A DNA stretch of 47,614 bases from an uncultured Trueperaceae bacterium (GCA_913057685.1 CAJXOA010000015.1:1-47614); one strand, 5' to 3'; shown: positions 9,708-18,346, numbered from the stretch's first letter. The notes: generated by a model from the sequence alone, not told the origin. Numbers and translations: made by a program.

Positions 9708-10604
9708 GTGAGCGTCGCCTTCGTGTTCCTCGACGGCGTCGGGGTGGGGCCCGACGACCCCGCCACCAACCCGTTCGCCGGCGTCCCCACGCCCACCTGG
9801 GACGCCCTCGCCGGCGGGCGGCACGGGACCTTCACGACGCTCGACGCGACCCTCGGCGTGGCCGGACGCCCGCAGTCCGCGACCGGCCAAGCGACCCTCC
9901 TCAGCGGCCGCGACGCCGTCGCGGCGATGGACGGGCACTACGGCCCCTGGCCCGGCCCGACCCTCAAGCGGTTCCTCGCGGCCGGCGAATGGCTCGGCGA
10001 GACCGCCGCCCGCCACGGCCCCGACGCCGTCGCGTGGGGAAGCGCCTACCCCCGCGGCTTCTTCGACGCCCTCGCGCGCGGCCGACTTCGCCCCAACGTC
10101 CCGGTGCACGCCGCCCGCGAGGCGGGCGTGACGCTGCCGGACCTGGACGCCTACGCGCGCGGCGACGCGGTCGCCGCCGACCTCGACGGCGCCGCCTTCG
10201 CCGCGATGGGCGTCGATCCGCCCGGCGGGGCGCCCCCCGGCCCCGCCGCCGCGGAGGCGGCCGGACGGCGCCTCGCGCGCCGCGCCGCCACCGCGGCCCT
10301 GACGTTCCTCGACGTGTGGACCAGCGACGCCGCGGGGCACGCCGCCGACCTCGCCGCCGGACGGGCGTACGTCGCCCGCCTCGACGCGTTCCTCGCCGGC
10401 CTCCTGGGGGCGCGCAACGCTGCTACGACGGTCGTGATCACCAGCGATCACGGGAACCTCGAGGACCTCGGGCACGGCCGCCACACCCGCGCGCCGGTCC
10501 CGCTCGCCGTCGTCGGGCCGCACGCGGACGCGTTCGCGGGGGCGACGTCGTTGCTCGACGTCGCCCCCGCCGTCCGCCGCGCGCTCGACGGGACGCCGGG
10601 CTAG
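9708..10604 (+). CDS. Alkaline-phosphatase-superfamily metalloenzyme (PGM/phosphopentomutase-like)
   Basis: A 298-residue two-metal phospho-transfer enzyme of the alkaline phosphatase / cofactor-independent phosphoglycerate mutase fold. Metal-site motifs are in order: FLDGVGVGP at residue 8, SATGQATLLSGRDA near 57 (the Thr or Ser after the Gln region would be the nucleophile), WTSDAAGHAADL near 204, TSDHGNLEDLGHGRHTRAPVP near 247. It is much shorter than true GpmI (about 510) or DeoB (about 390), so it is better called a metalloenzyme-domain protein; substrate unknown. The GTG at 9708 begins right at the first core beta strand. No clear ribosome site is visible, and tandem repeats lie just upstream. 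Confidence 0.8.
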   Translation: MSVAFVFLDGVGVGPDDPATNPFAGVPTPTWDALAGGRHGTFTTLDATLGVAGRPQSATGQATLLSGRDAVAAMDGHYGPWPGPTLKRFLAAGEWLGETAARHGPDAVAWGSAYPRGFFDALARGRLRPNVPVHAAREAGVTLPDLDAYARGDAVAADLDGAAFAAMGVDPPGGAPPGPAAAEAAGRRLARRAATAALTFLDVWTSDAAGHAADLAAGRAYVARLDAFLAGLLGARNAATTVVITSDHGNLEDLGHGRHTRAPVPLAVVGPHADAFAGATSLLDVAPAVRRALDGTPG

Positions 10605-10623
10605 ACCGAGGCGCCCACGACGC

Positions 10624-11919
10624 CTACGGCCCGGCCGCGACGAGCAGGATCGCTTCGTACCAGGCGCCGATCAGCAGCAGCAACGCCGCCCACGGCAGCG
10701 TCGAGAACAGTTTCCGGTAGCCCGCCCCGAGGGCCGGCAGGCCCTCCCGCGCGAGGGTCGCCAGCAGCATGCCGCCGCCCGCGACGACCAGGAAGTACGC
10801 GCTCAACTCGAGCGCCGCCAACAGCGCGAACGCCAGCAGGCCGCCGACGCCCCCGCCGAGCCCGAGCGCCCCGAACGCCGCCGCCTGCGCGAAGAACGAC
10901 GCGCCCGCCAGCAGGTACGCCGGCACCCCGAACAGAAGGGCGCTGCCGAACAACAGCGTGAGCGTGACCACCACGAAGTTCTGGTAGAAGATCACCACCG
11001 CCGTGCGCGCCACGTCGCCGCTCGCCAGCGCATCGACCGCCCCGACCGCCTCCAGGGTGTCGGTCAACAGGATCGCGATCGCCTCGTCGCAGGCGTCCGG
11101 CAGGCCGGCTCCCGCGACGTACCCCGCGACGACGACCGCCGCGAACGCCAGCATCGTCCCCACCACCACCCGCCGGTGCTCGCGGACGTTGCGGCGGCCC
11201 TCCGCGAGGGCGCGCCGCAACGGCGAGGGACGCACCAGCAACGCCAGCACCGCACCGGTCAACGCGAGGAACGTCCACGCCGCCACCCGCCCCTGCAACC
11301 ACGGGCGGCCCGGCGTCGTCGGCGCTTGGAAGCCGACCCGCTCGACCCGCCAGGCGCCCGCCGCCGCGTCCGCGGCACCCGCCGCGCCCGGGTCGCGCAC
11401 GCCGGGGGCGGCGTCGTCGCTCGCGGCGGCCACGTCCTGCAGGAGGACCTCGACGACCTCCAGGGTGCCCGCGGGGGTGCGCGCGGCGTACGTGTAGCGC
11501 CGGCGGTCGTCGGCGTCGGCGGGCCGCTCGACGCGGTCCTCGAGCTCCACGGTCGTCCCCGAAGGCGGCGGCGGGGCCGCCAACAGGTCGGGGAGGCGCA
11601 TGCAGACCGTCTCCGCGTCGAGCGTCCCGACGTCCGCCAGGGGGATCGACTGCGTATCGAGCCACACCGTCACCGCCCGGTCGGCGAGCGCCTCCGGGTC
11701 GTCGCCCTGCAGCCCGACCGGCCCACCGGCGGCGGGTGGGGGGGAGGCGGGGGCGACGTCGCTCCCTTGCGCGAACGCCACGCCCGATCCGAACGGGGAC
11801 CCCAAGGACACCCACGCCACCAGCCCCACCAGCCACACGAGGACGCCCGCGAGGTGCGGGCGGCGGCGGGAGCGAGGGGAACGAGGGGGGTGCGCGACCC
11901 CCGAGCGCATCGTCGGCAT
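10624..11919 (-). CDS. SpoIIM-like (stage II sporulation protein M family) membrane protein
   Basis: A 431-residue integral membrane protein. A cleavable-looking signal (residues about 20-48, ending VAFAQ) is followed by an extracellular stretch of about 140 residues. About six or seven membrane helices follow, including WTFLALTGAVLALLV, VVGTMLAFAAVVVAGYVAGAG and FVVVTLTLLFGSALLFGVPA. The loop with FYQNFVVVTLTLLFG, then GVPAYLLAGASFFAQ and ALELSAYFLVVAGG, recalls the DUF95/SpoIIM core; no sporulation role is implied. The ATG at 11919 follows TATGCT (11934-11929) by nine bases. It is divergent from the HD-domain gene. The family assignment is tentative. Confidence 0.6.
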   Translation of the reverse strand: MPTMRSGVAHPPRSPRSRRRPHLAGVLVWLVGLVAWVSLGSPFGSGVAFAQGSDVAPASPPPAAGGPVGLQGDDPEALADRAVTVWLDTQSIPLADVGTLDAETVCMRLPDLLAAPPPPSGTTVELEDRVERPADADDRRRYTYAARTPAGTLEVVEVLLQDVAAASDDAAPGVRDPGAAGAADAAAGAWRVERVGFQAPTTPGRPWLQGRVAAWTFLALTGAVLALLVRPSPLRRALAEGRRNVREHRRVVVGTMLAFAAVVVAGYVAGAGLPDACDEAIAILLTDTLEAVGAVDALASGDVARTAVVIFYQNFVVVTLTLLFGSALLFGVPAYLLAGASFFAQAAAFGALGLGGGVGGLLAFALLAALELSAYFLVVAGGGMLLATLAREGLPALGAGYRKLFSTLPWAALLLLIGAWYEAILLVAAGP

Positions 11920-11928
11920 CGGGGGCGC

Positions 11929-11934
11929 AGCATA
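11929..11934 (-). promoter_or_regulatory. -10 box of the SpoIIM-like gene
   Basis: TATGCT on the minus strand ends nine bases before the ATG at 11919; the transcript would have at most a few leader bases. Confidence 0.5.
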
Positions 11935-11966
11935 CCCGCCGACGGCGGCGCGCGCGCGACGGCTGG

Positions 11967-11972
11967 TACGCT
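11967..11972 (+). promoter_or_regulatory. -10 box of the HD-domain gene
   Basis: TACGCT ends seven bases before the GTG at 11980, suggesting a leaderless message that would also cover folC. Confidence 0.55.
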
Positions 11973-11979
11973 CGCGCGC

Positions 11980-12477
11980 GTGAAGCCGCTCGCTTGGACG
12001 TGGAACGCCGGCGTCCGCGCCGTTCGCGGGATCCACCCCCGCTTCGTCCGCCCCGACGACGCCTGGGCGGAACGCCACCTCGTGGGCGGCGAGCGCGAGC
12101 TCTACCGATCGATGGACCCCCGCGAACGCGATCACGGCGTCCGTGTCGCGCGCACCCTGGTGCGCCGCACGCCCGACGCGGACCCCACCCTCGTCCGCGC
12201 GGCGTTGCTGCACGACGTCGGCAAGTCGGTGCGGCGCTACGCCGTGTACGAACGGATCCTCGTGCACCTCCTGCCGGGCCCCGTGCCGCCCCCCGACCCT
12301 CCCCGCCGCGGGGTCGTCGGCGCCCGCCAGGTCGCCGCCCACCACCCCGCCTACGGCGCGGCGATGCTCCGTGCGGCCGGCGCACCGGAGCGCCTCGTGG
12401 ACCTCGTCGCGCGGCACCACGCGCCCGGCGCCGACCCCGGCGCCCGCGCGCTGCACGACGCCGACCGCCGCACGTGA
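11980..12477 (+). CDS. HD-domain metal-dependent phosphohydrolase
   Basis: A 165-residue soluble protein. The HD motif is seen as DHGVRVARTL near residue 48, then RAALLHDVGKSVRRYAVYERI near 72 with the paired His-Asp, and a distal histidine in QVAAHHPAYGAAML near 120. Such domains hydrolyse nucleotides, cyclic nucleotides or other phosphoesters; the substrate cannot be told. The GTG start is supported by the -10 box TACGCT seven bases upstream and by KPLAWTWNAGVRAVRG, which continues smoothly into the domain. The stop overlaps the folC GTG (GTGA), so the two form a coupled pair. Confidence 0.85.
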   Translation: MKPLAWTWNAGVRAVRGIHPRFVRPDDAWAERHLVGGERELYRSMDPRERDHGVRVARTLVRRTPDADPTLVRAALLHDVGKSVRRYAVYERILVHLLPGPVPPPDPPRRGVVGARQVAAHHPAYGAAMLRAAGAPERLVDLVARHHAPGADPGARALHDADRRT

Positions 12478-13823
12478 GCACCCCCGTGGGCCCGCCGGGG
12501 GGTGACGCGACCCGCGCGCTGTTCGACCGGCAACGCCTCGGGATCGTCCCCGGAACCGGGCGGATGGAGGCGCTCCTGGAGCGGCTGGGGCGGCCGCAGG
12601 ACCGCTTCGCGTCGGTGCTGGTGGCGGGCACGAACGGCAAGGGCGGCACCGTCGCGCACCTCGACGCGATGCTGCGCGCGACGCCCGCGTCGGTCGGGCG
12701 CTACGTCAGTCCCCACCTGACCCACCCCGGCGAACGGGTCGCGGTCGACGGCGTCGCGATGGACGACGCCGCGTTCGAGGCGGCCGCCGCGCGGATCCTG
12801 CCGCACGCCGACGCGACCGACGCGACGTTCTTCGAGGCGGTCACCGCCCTCGCGCTGCTGACCTTCGCGGAGGCCGGCGTCCGGTGGGCGGTCCTCGAGG
12901 TGGGGCTCGGGGGGCGGTTGGATGCGACGAACGTCGTGACGCCCCGCGCCTGCGCCGTCGCGCAGGTGGCGCTCGACCACCAGGCGATCCTCGGGCCCGA
13001 CGTCGCCAGCATCGCGCGGGAGAAGGCCGGCATCCTCCGCGACGGCGTGCCCGCCTGGACGACGGCGCGCGGCGAGGCGCGCACCGCGCTGCGCCGCGAA
13101 GCGGCGCGGCTGGGGGCGCCCCTCGGGATCGCCGACGTCGCGCCCGCCCCCGACGCCGACGCCGAACTCGAGATCGCGTCGCGCGGCCTGCGGGGGTCCG
13201 CCGTCCGCATCCGGCGGCCCGGCCGCCCCGACGTGGACCTCGCGACGCCCCTGATCGGGGCGGCGCAGGCGAGCAACGCCGCCCTCGCCGCCCTCGTCGC
13301 CCTCGAGCTGGGGGCGACGCCCGACGCGATCGCCGACGGGGCGCGGCGCACCCGGTGGCCCGGCCGCCTCGAGGTCGTCCCGGACGCCGCCTGGCGGCGT
13401 GCGGTGCCCGGCGCACCGGCGGACGCGGGCCCGTTGCTGCTGGACGGGGCGCACAACCCCGCCGCCGCCCGGGCGGCGGCCACCACCCTCGAACGCCTCG
13501 CGCTGCGCCCCACCCTCGTGCTCGGCGCCGCGGACGACAAGGACGTCGCCGGTCTCCTCGCTGCGTTCGCCGGCACGGTCGCCGGCGTCGTCGTCACCCG
13601 CGCCGAGCGGTCGCCCCGCGCCCGTCCCCCCGCCGATCTCGCCGACGCCGCCGCCGCGGCCGGCCTGCCGCTCCTGGGGGTGGAGGCCGACCCGCGCGAC
13701 GCGGTCGCGGTCGCCGTCGCCGCGGGGGCGCCGGTGCTGGTGGCGGGCAGCCTGTTCCTGATCGGGGAGGTGCGCCCCTGGCTGTTGGGGGAGGACGCGC
13801 CGGCGTGGGAGCGCTGGCAGTGA
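12474..13823 (+). CDS. folC: Dihydrofolate synthase / folylpolyglutamate synthase
   Basis: Mur-ligase-family enzyme (449 residues) that adds glutamate to dihydropteroate and/or reduced folates. Motifs in order: VAGTNGKGGTVAHLDAML (ATP loop, about residue 44), YVSPHLTHPGERVAVDG near 77, FFEAVTALALLTFAEAGV near 118, EVGLGGRLDATNVV near 143, LDHQAILGPDVASIAREKAG near 168, and LLDGAHNPAAA near 320. The P-loop ends GG where most FolC proteins have GS. The GTG overlaps the HD gene stop; the frame stays open for 700 bases upstream, but that is the HD gene read out of frame. It converges on plsY with a 15-bp gap. Confidence 0.94.
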   Translation: MSTPVGPPGGDATRALFDRQRLGIVPGTGRMEALLERLGRPQDRFASVLVAGTNGKGGTVAHLDAMLRATPASVGRYVSPHLTHPGERVAVDGVAMDDAAFEAAAARILPHADATDATFFEAVTALALLTFAEAGVRWAVLEVGLGGRLDATNVVTPRACAVAQVALDHQAILGPDVASIAREKAGILRDGVPAWTTARGEARTALRREAARLGAPLGIADVAPAPDADAELEIASRGLRGSAVRIRRPGRPDVDLATPLIGAAQASNAALAALVALELGATPDAIADGARRTRWPGRLEVVPDAAWRRAVPGAPADAGPLLLDGAHNPAAARAAATTLERLALRPTLVLGAADDKDVAGLLAAFAGTVAGVVVTRAERSPRARPPADLADAAAAAGLPLLGVEADPRDAVAVAVAAGAPVLVAGSLFLIGEVRPWLLGEDAPAWERWQ

Positions 13824-13838
13824 ACGCAGGGGACGTCG

Positions 13839-14453
13839 TCAGCGGGGGGTCGCGAGGTGCTTGCGGACCGACACCGCCGCGATCACCGCGGACGCGAGCG
13901 CGGCCCGCACCAGGTCGTCGGTCGGCCACCCGCGAACGCTCAGCACGACGCTCGTGATCACCGGGAAGCCGGCCAACGTCGCGACCGTCGCGAGGGTCAC
14001 ACGGCGGGTCACGGCGATCGCCACCACCAGCACGACCAGCGCCGCGAGGCCGACCGAGGGCAGGATCGGCAGCGTCATGCCGAACGCCGGCGCGAGCGCC
14101 TTCCCCCCGCGAAAGCCGACGTACGACGACCAGGCGTGCCCGACGACCGCCCCGACGCCGGCGACGAGGCCGAGCGTGAGGGGGGCGTTCGGCGCGAAGA
14201 GGGTCGCGACGCCCACCCCGACCGCGCTCGCTGCGGCGCCCTTGCCGACGTCCAGGACGAACGTCGCGACGCCCCACCGCACGCCGACGTTCCGTGCGAC
14301 GTTCATCGTGCCCATGCTGCGCGACCCGACCGCGAAGACGTCGGCGCCCCCGAGGCGCGCCATCCACGCCCCGAACGGTATGCCCCCCAACTGGTAGCCG
14401 GCGAAGAACACCGCCGCCAGCATCCCCACCAGGTCCAGCGACGCGCCGCTCAC
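13839..14453 (-). CDS. plsY: PlsY-type glycerol-3-phosphate acyltransferase (divergent)
   Basis: An integral membrane enzyme (204 residues) that would move an acyl group from acyl-phosphate to glycerol-3-phosphate, the first step of phospholipid synthesis. Motif 1 region reads GGIPFGAWMARLGG and GSRSMGTMNVARNVG near residue 50. LDVGKG near 70 and GHAWSSYVGFRGGKALAPAFG near 105 match the second and third loops. Motif 1 differs from the usual GSGNPGATNVLR: Ser-Arg-Ser replaces Ser-Gly-Asn and one Ala is Met, so activity is not certain. At least five membrane spans are seen. The GTG at 14453 overlaps the recO stop (GTGA); an ATG at 14423 is a less likely start. Confidence 0.8.
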   Translation of the reverse strand: MSGASLDLVGMLAAVFFAGYQLGGIPFGAWMARLGGADVFAVGSRSMGTMNVARNVGVRWGVATFVLDVGKGAAASAVGVGVATLFAPNAPLTLGLVAGVGAVVGHAWSSYVGFRGGKALAPAFGMTLPILPSVGLAALVVLVVAIAVTRRVTLATVATLAGFPVITSVVLSVRGWPTDDLVRAALASAVIAAVSVRKHLATPR

Positions 14454-15205
14454 CGCGGCACCGCCGGGCGGGGGCCGCGGTCGGGGCCGGCGCCGGGCGC
14501 CGTGCCCGCGATCGCTTCGAGGCTCTTGACGCGGTCGACGTGCCACGCGACGTACCGCCCGAGGGCGCGCCACAGCGCCGGTCGTTCGGGGAGGGGCGCG
14601 GCGAGGGTCGCGCGAGGCCGGTCGACGACCAGCCGCACGAGGCCGGACGCGACGTCCGGGGCGAGGGCGACGCCCTCCCCGTCCGCCGCCAGGCGCCCAC
14701 CGGGGACGTCGAAGCGGGCGCCGCCGGCGCCGTCGCCGACGTCCGCGTGGACGTCCGGGGCGAGGCCGGCGACGCGCACCAGCATCCAGGCGTGCACCAG
14801 CGCGACGCGTTCGGGGTCGTCGTCGACGTCGAGGCCCCGCAGGCCGCTCGCGAGCCAGGCGTGCAGCGGTTCGCCGTGGTGGACGTCCACCGTCAGGCGG
14901 TCGGCGAGTTCGGCGAGGAGGTGCGCGTAGGGGTAGACGTCCGGGTCGGCGAGGCGGGCGAGCGCCCCGCGGAGCGTGACCTGCGTGACGACCGCCAGGT
15001 CGTCGTCGCGCCGGGCGTACGTCTGGACCCGCACGTCGTGGAACAGCGACAGTCGGCCGGGATTCCCCCCCAGCAGCCGTCCCTTGCGGGCGACCGCCCG
15101 CCACTTGCCGTCCTCGGAGAGGAGGGTGACGACGACGTCGCCGGACGGCAGCGGGGCGCGCCGCACGACGATGCCGTCCCGAACGCGGTAGCGGGATCCG
15201 GCCAC
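14450..15205 (-). CDS. recO: DNA repair protein RecO
   Basis: A 251-residue recombination mediator that anneals single strands and loads RecA with RecR. The N-terminal OB fold is seen as RVRDGIVVRRAPLPSGDVVVTLLSEDGKWRAVARKGRLLGG, read here in pieces from residue 7 to 47. A helical region follows (YPYAHLLAELADRL near 90). The product has no cysteine, so the CxxC zinc site found in many RecO proteins is absent. The GTG at 15205 is preceded at six bases by TAGCAT (15217-15212). plsY follows with a 4-nt overlap. recR, its usual partner, is 3 kb away on the same strand. Confidence 0.88.
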   Translation of the reverse strand: MAGSRYRVRDGIVVRRAPLPSGDVVVTLLSEDGKWRAVARKGRLLGGNPGRLSLFHDVRVQTYARRDDDLAVVTQVTLRGALARLADPDVYPYAHLLAELADRLTVDVHHGEPLHAWLASGLRGLDVDDDPERVALVHAWMLVRVAGLAPDVHADVGDGAGGARFDVPGGRLAADGEGVALAPDVASGLVRLVVDRPRATLAAPLPERPALWRALGRYVAWHVDRVKSLEAIAGTAPGAGPDRGPRPAVPR

Positions 15206-15211
15206 GCCGTC

Positions 15212-15217
15212 ATGCTA
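15212..15217 (-). promoter_or_regulatory. -10 box of recO
   Basis: TAGCAT on the minus strand ends six bases before the recO GTG; no Shine-Dalgarno is present. Confidence 0.6.
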
Positions 15218-15235
15218 CCCGGCGCGGCGGTGCGG

Positions 15236-18157
15236 TCAGGACGCCTGCTTCGCGCGGGCCTTCCCGAACGCCGTGCGGAGCTTGAACAGGCCCCGCTTCG
15301 CGCGCTCCGTGACCTCGTCCTCGCTCAACGACAGGGCGGCGGCGACCGCGGCGGCGTCCTGCGCCGCGTGCCCCGCCATGCCCTCGCGGCGCACGACGAC
15401 CTCGCGGTCGGTGGCGTCGAGCCGCTCCAGGAACGGTTCCAGGTCGGCGTTCGTCGCCTTCGGGCGCTTCGGGGTCGCCTTCTTGGTGGAGGCGTTCTTG
15501 GTGCCGGTCTTCTTCGCGCCGGTCTTCTTCGCGCCCGCCTTCTTGGTGCCCGTCGTCTTGGTGCCCGCCTTCTTCGAACCCGCTCGCTTGGCGCCCTTCG
15601 CCGCCGCGCGCGCGGCGAGGAGTTCGAGGGCCTCGTCGAGCGTGATCGTCTCGGGGTCGTGGCCCTTGCGCAGCGACGCGTTGGTCTTGCCGTGCTTGAC
15701 GTACGGACCGTAGCGGCCCTCGTGCAGTTCGACCGGTGCTTCGTCGTCGGGGTGGACCCCCAACGTCCGCAGCGGTTCGGGGCGGCCGCGCCGCCGCTTC
15801 TTCGCCAGCAACTCCACGGCCCGGTCCATGCCGACCTCGAGGACGTCGTCCTCCTTCGTGAGCGACGCGTACGTCTTGTCGTGCCGCACGTACGGCCCGT
15901 AGCGACCGATGCCGGCGACGACCTTCTTGCCGTCGTCCGGGTGGGCCCCCAGCGGCCGCGGGAGCTCCAGGAGGCGCTTCGCGAGGGCGGCGTCGACGTC
16001 GTTGGGTGCGACGCCCGCCGGCAGCGACACGCGCTTGGGTTTCGCGTCGCCGTCGGGCAGCCCCAACTGCACGTACGGTCCGTAGGGGCCGTTCTTGACG
16101 AACACCGGCGTGCCGTCGTCGTCGTGCGTGAGGGGCACGTCGCCGCGCGCTTCGGTCTCGAGGAGCGCCTCGAGGTCCTCGCGGGTCACGTCGGCGGGCG
16201 CCCACTCCTCCGGGATCGACGTCCGGACGACCGTGCCGTCCTCCTGCGTCCAGACCGCCGACGGTCCGTACCGCCCGACCCGCACGACGTACGGCGCCCA
16301 CTTCGCGGCGGTGATGGTGCTGATCTCCCGCGCGTCGATCGACGCGAGACCCTCCTCGACGCGCGCTTCGATCCCGTCGGGCCCCCCGTAGAACTCGCGG
16401 AGGTACGGCGTCGCGTCGACCTCGCCCGCCGCGATGCCGTCGAGGCGCGCCTCCATCTCCGCGGTGAACTCGGTGTCGACGAGGTGGCCGAACTGGTGCT
16501 CGAGGAGGTTGTTCGTCGCGAACGCCGTGAAGGTCGGGACGAGCTGTTGCCCCTGCTTGCGGACGTACCCGCGACTCTGGATCGTCTCGATGATGCTGGC
16601 GTACGTCGACGGACGCCCGATGCCCTCCGCCTCGAGGAGCTTCACGAGCGACGCTTCGGTGAGGCGGGCGGGCGGTTTCGTTTCGTGCCCGACCGGTTCC
16701 ACCTGGTCGAGGACGACGGCGTCGCCCTCCGCCAACGCCGGCAGCGGCCGGTCGCGGTCGTCGAGCGCCGCGTCGGGATCGTCGCTGCCCTCGACGTACG
16801 CGCGGAAGAAGCCGGGGAACAGCACCGTCCGGCCGCTGGCGCGCAGCGTCAGGACCCGCCCGTCCGCCGTTCCCTCGAGGGTGGCGGTGACGTACTCGAG
16901 CTTCGCTTCCGCCATCTGCGTCGCGATGGTGCGTTTCCAGATCAGGTCGTACAACGCCGCGTCCCGCCCGCTCAGGCGGTGCTCCTGCGCGGTCTTCATG
17001 GCGCCCCCCGCGGGGCGGATCGCTTCGTGCGCCTCCTGCGCGTTGCGGGACTTCCCGCGGTACTGCCGGACCCGCTCGAACAGGTACGCCTCGCCGTACA
17101 GCGCCTCGACGCGGGCGCGGGCGGCGTGGATCGCTTCGCCGGACAGGTTCGTCGAGTCGGTCCTCATGTAGGTGATGAGGCCGCGCTCGTACAGGCCCTG
17201 CGCGACCCGCATCGTGTCGCGCGCCGACCAACCGAGCTTGCGCGACGCCTCCTGCTGCAACGTCGACGTCGTGAACGGGGGGGAGGGGTTGCGGTTCTGC
17301 TCGCGGGTCTCGACCTTCGCGACGGTGAACGTCGCGCCGCTCGCGTCGGCGGCGAGCGCGGACGCCTCCTCGCCGGTGAGGACCTGCACGTCCTGCCCCG
17401 GCGTGAGGGACGCCTTCAGGCGGCCGGTGTCGTCGTCGAAGTCCTTGCCGGCGGCGAGACGGATCCCACCGACGTGCGTCGCGGTCGCTTCGAACGGCGC
17501 CTGCTCGCCCTTCCGGGCGGTGGCGGTCAGGTCCCAGTAGGCGGCGGGGACGAACGCCAAGCGTTCGGTCTCGCGCTGCACCAGCAGCCGGACGGCGACC
17601 GACTGGACCCGCCCGGCGGACAGGCCCTGGGCGATCTTGCGCCACAGGAGGGGACTGACGGTGTAGCCGACCAGCCGGTCGAGGACGCGGCGGGTCTCCT
17701 GGGCCCGCACGAGGTCGCTGCGTACCTCGCGGGTGTCCTCCAGCGCCTCGCGGATCGCGGATTCGGTGATCTCGTGGAACACCATCCGCTTCACCGGCAC
17801 CTTCGGGTCGAGGACCTCCTGCAGGTGGTGGGCGATCGCTTCGCCCTCGCGATCCTCGTCCGTGGCGAGCAGCAGTTCGTCCGCATCCCGCAGCTTGCGC
17901 TTGAGGTCGGCGACGACCTTCGGTTTCGTGACGACGTAGACGGGTTCGAAGTCCTTCTCGACGTCGATGGCGAGGCGCGACCAGGGGCGGTCGCGGACCG
18001 AGGCGGGGACGTCGTCGGCGTTCTGGGGCAGGTCGCGGATGTGCCCCATGCTCGACGTCACGACGTACCCGTCGGGGAGGAAGCGTTCGATGGTGGTGGC
18101 CTTGGTGGGGGACTCGACGATCACGAGCGTCCGACCGGCGGCGCGAGATTCAGGCAT
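15236..18157 (-). CDS. topA: DNA topoisomerase I with lysine-rich linker and HTH-like tail
   Basis: Type IA topoisomerase (973 residues) that relaxes negative supercoils. TOPRIM: LVIVESPTKA near residue 11 and DEDREGEA at 100-107. The catalytic tyrosine is Tyr330 in GLITYMRTDS. QEAHEAIRP and GIGRPSTYASII are also intact. There is no zinc-ribbon tail; instead several small repeats of the GRYGPYVKHGKTNASL type occupy residues about 600-850. Then comes a lysine-rich AGxKKTG repeat (about 854-902). The last 71 residues resemble sigma-factor region 4: LDATDREVVVRREGM, then LSLSEDEVTERAKRGLFKLR. The ATG at 18157 has a modest GAAGGG site and a consensus promoter upstream. Confidence 0.96.
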   Translation of the reverse strand: MPESRAAGRTLVIVESPTKATTIERFLPDGYVVTSSMGHIRDLPQNADDVPASVRDRPWSRLAIDVEKDFEPVYVVTKPKVVADLKRKLRDADELLLATDEDREGEAIAHHLQEVLDPKVPVKRMVFHEITESAIREALEDTREVRSDLVRAQETRRVLDRLVGYTVSPLLWRKIAQGLSAGRVQSVAVRLLVQRETERLAFVPAAYWDLTATARKGEQAPFEATATHVGGIRLAAGKDFDDDTGRLKASLTPGQDVQVLTGEEASALAADASGATFTVAKVETREQNRNPSPPFTTSTLQQEASRKLGWSARDTMRVAQGLYERGLITYMRTDSTNLSGEAIHAARARVEALYGEAYLFERVRQYRGKSRNAQEAHEAIRPAGGAMKTAQEHRLSGRDAALYDLIWKRTIATQMAEAKLEYVTATLEGTADGRVLTLRASGRTVLFPGFFRAYVEGSDDPDAALDDRDRPLPALAEGDAVVLDQVEPVGHETKPPARLTEASLVKLLEAEGIGRPSTYASIIETIQSRGYVRKQGQQLVPTFTAFATNNLLEHQFGHLVDTEFTAEMEARLDGIAAGEVDATPYLREFYGGPDGIEARVEEGLASIDAREISTITAAKWAPYVVRVGRYGPSAVWTQEDGTVVRTSIPEEWAPADVTREDLEALLETEARGDVPLTHDDDGTPVFVKNGPYGPYVQLGLPDGDAKPKRVSLPAGVAPNDVDAALAKRLLELPRPLGAHPDDGKKVVAGIGRYGPYVRHDKTYASLTKEDDVLEVGMDRAVELLAKKRRRGRPEPLRTLGVHPDDEAPVELHEGRYGPYVKHGKTNASLRKGHDPETITLDEALELLAARAAAKGAKRAGSKKAGTKTTGTKKAGAKKTGAKKTGTKNASTKKATPKRPKATNADLEPFLERLDATDREVVVRREGMAGHAAQDAAAVAAALSLSEDEVTERAKRGLFKLRTAFGKARAKQAS
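15452..15598 (-). repeat. Lysine-rich AGxKKTG-type repeat within topA
   Basis: About 49 codons of degenerate 5-7 residue units (AGTKTTG, TKKAGAKKTG and similar) join the TopA core to its C-terminal tail. Such basic linkers usually bind DNA non-specifically. Confidence 0.8.
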
Positions 18158-18180
18158 GGCGTCCCTTCGAATTCCGCCGC

Positions 18181-18208
18181 ATTATAGGCGTGCCGCCGCA
18201 TCTGTCAA
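18181..18208 (-). promoter_or_regulatory. Consensus sigma-70 promoter of topA
   Basis: Minus strand TTGACA (18208-18203), 16-bp spacer, TATAAT (18186-18181), 23 bases before the topA ATG. Both hexamers are perfect; the spacer is one base short of the optimum, a geometry that tends to be supercoiling-sensitive. Confidence 0.9.
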
Positions 18209-18275
18209 GGGCCGGGAAAGTACGTCCTGGTCGGGCCTCGCGCGCCCGCGCGCACGCTCGCGCGCGTACGGGGAC

Positions 18276-18295
18276 GCCCGCGCGGGCACGCGGGC
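18276..18295 (-). terminator. Possible hairpin after recR
   Basis: A 7-bp stem (18276-18282 with 18289-18295) with a 6-nt loop lies 50 bp after the recR stop and before the topA promoter. No T-tract; weak call. The rest of the 18209-18346 gap is GC alternation with no gene. Confidence 0.35.
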
Positions 18296-18346
18296 GGCGG
18301 GGGGTTCGTCGGCGCTGCGGGGGCGCCAGGGCGGTCGCGCGCGCCG

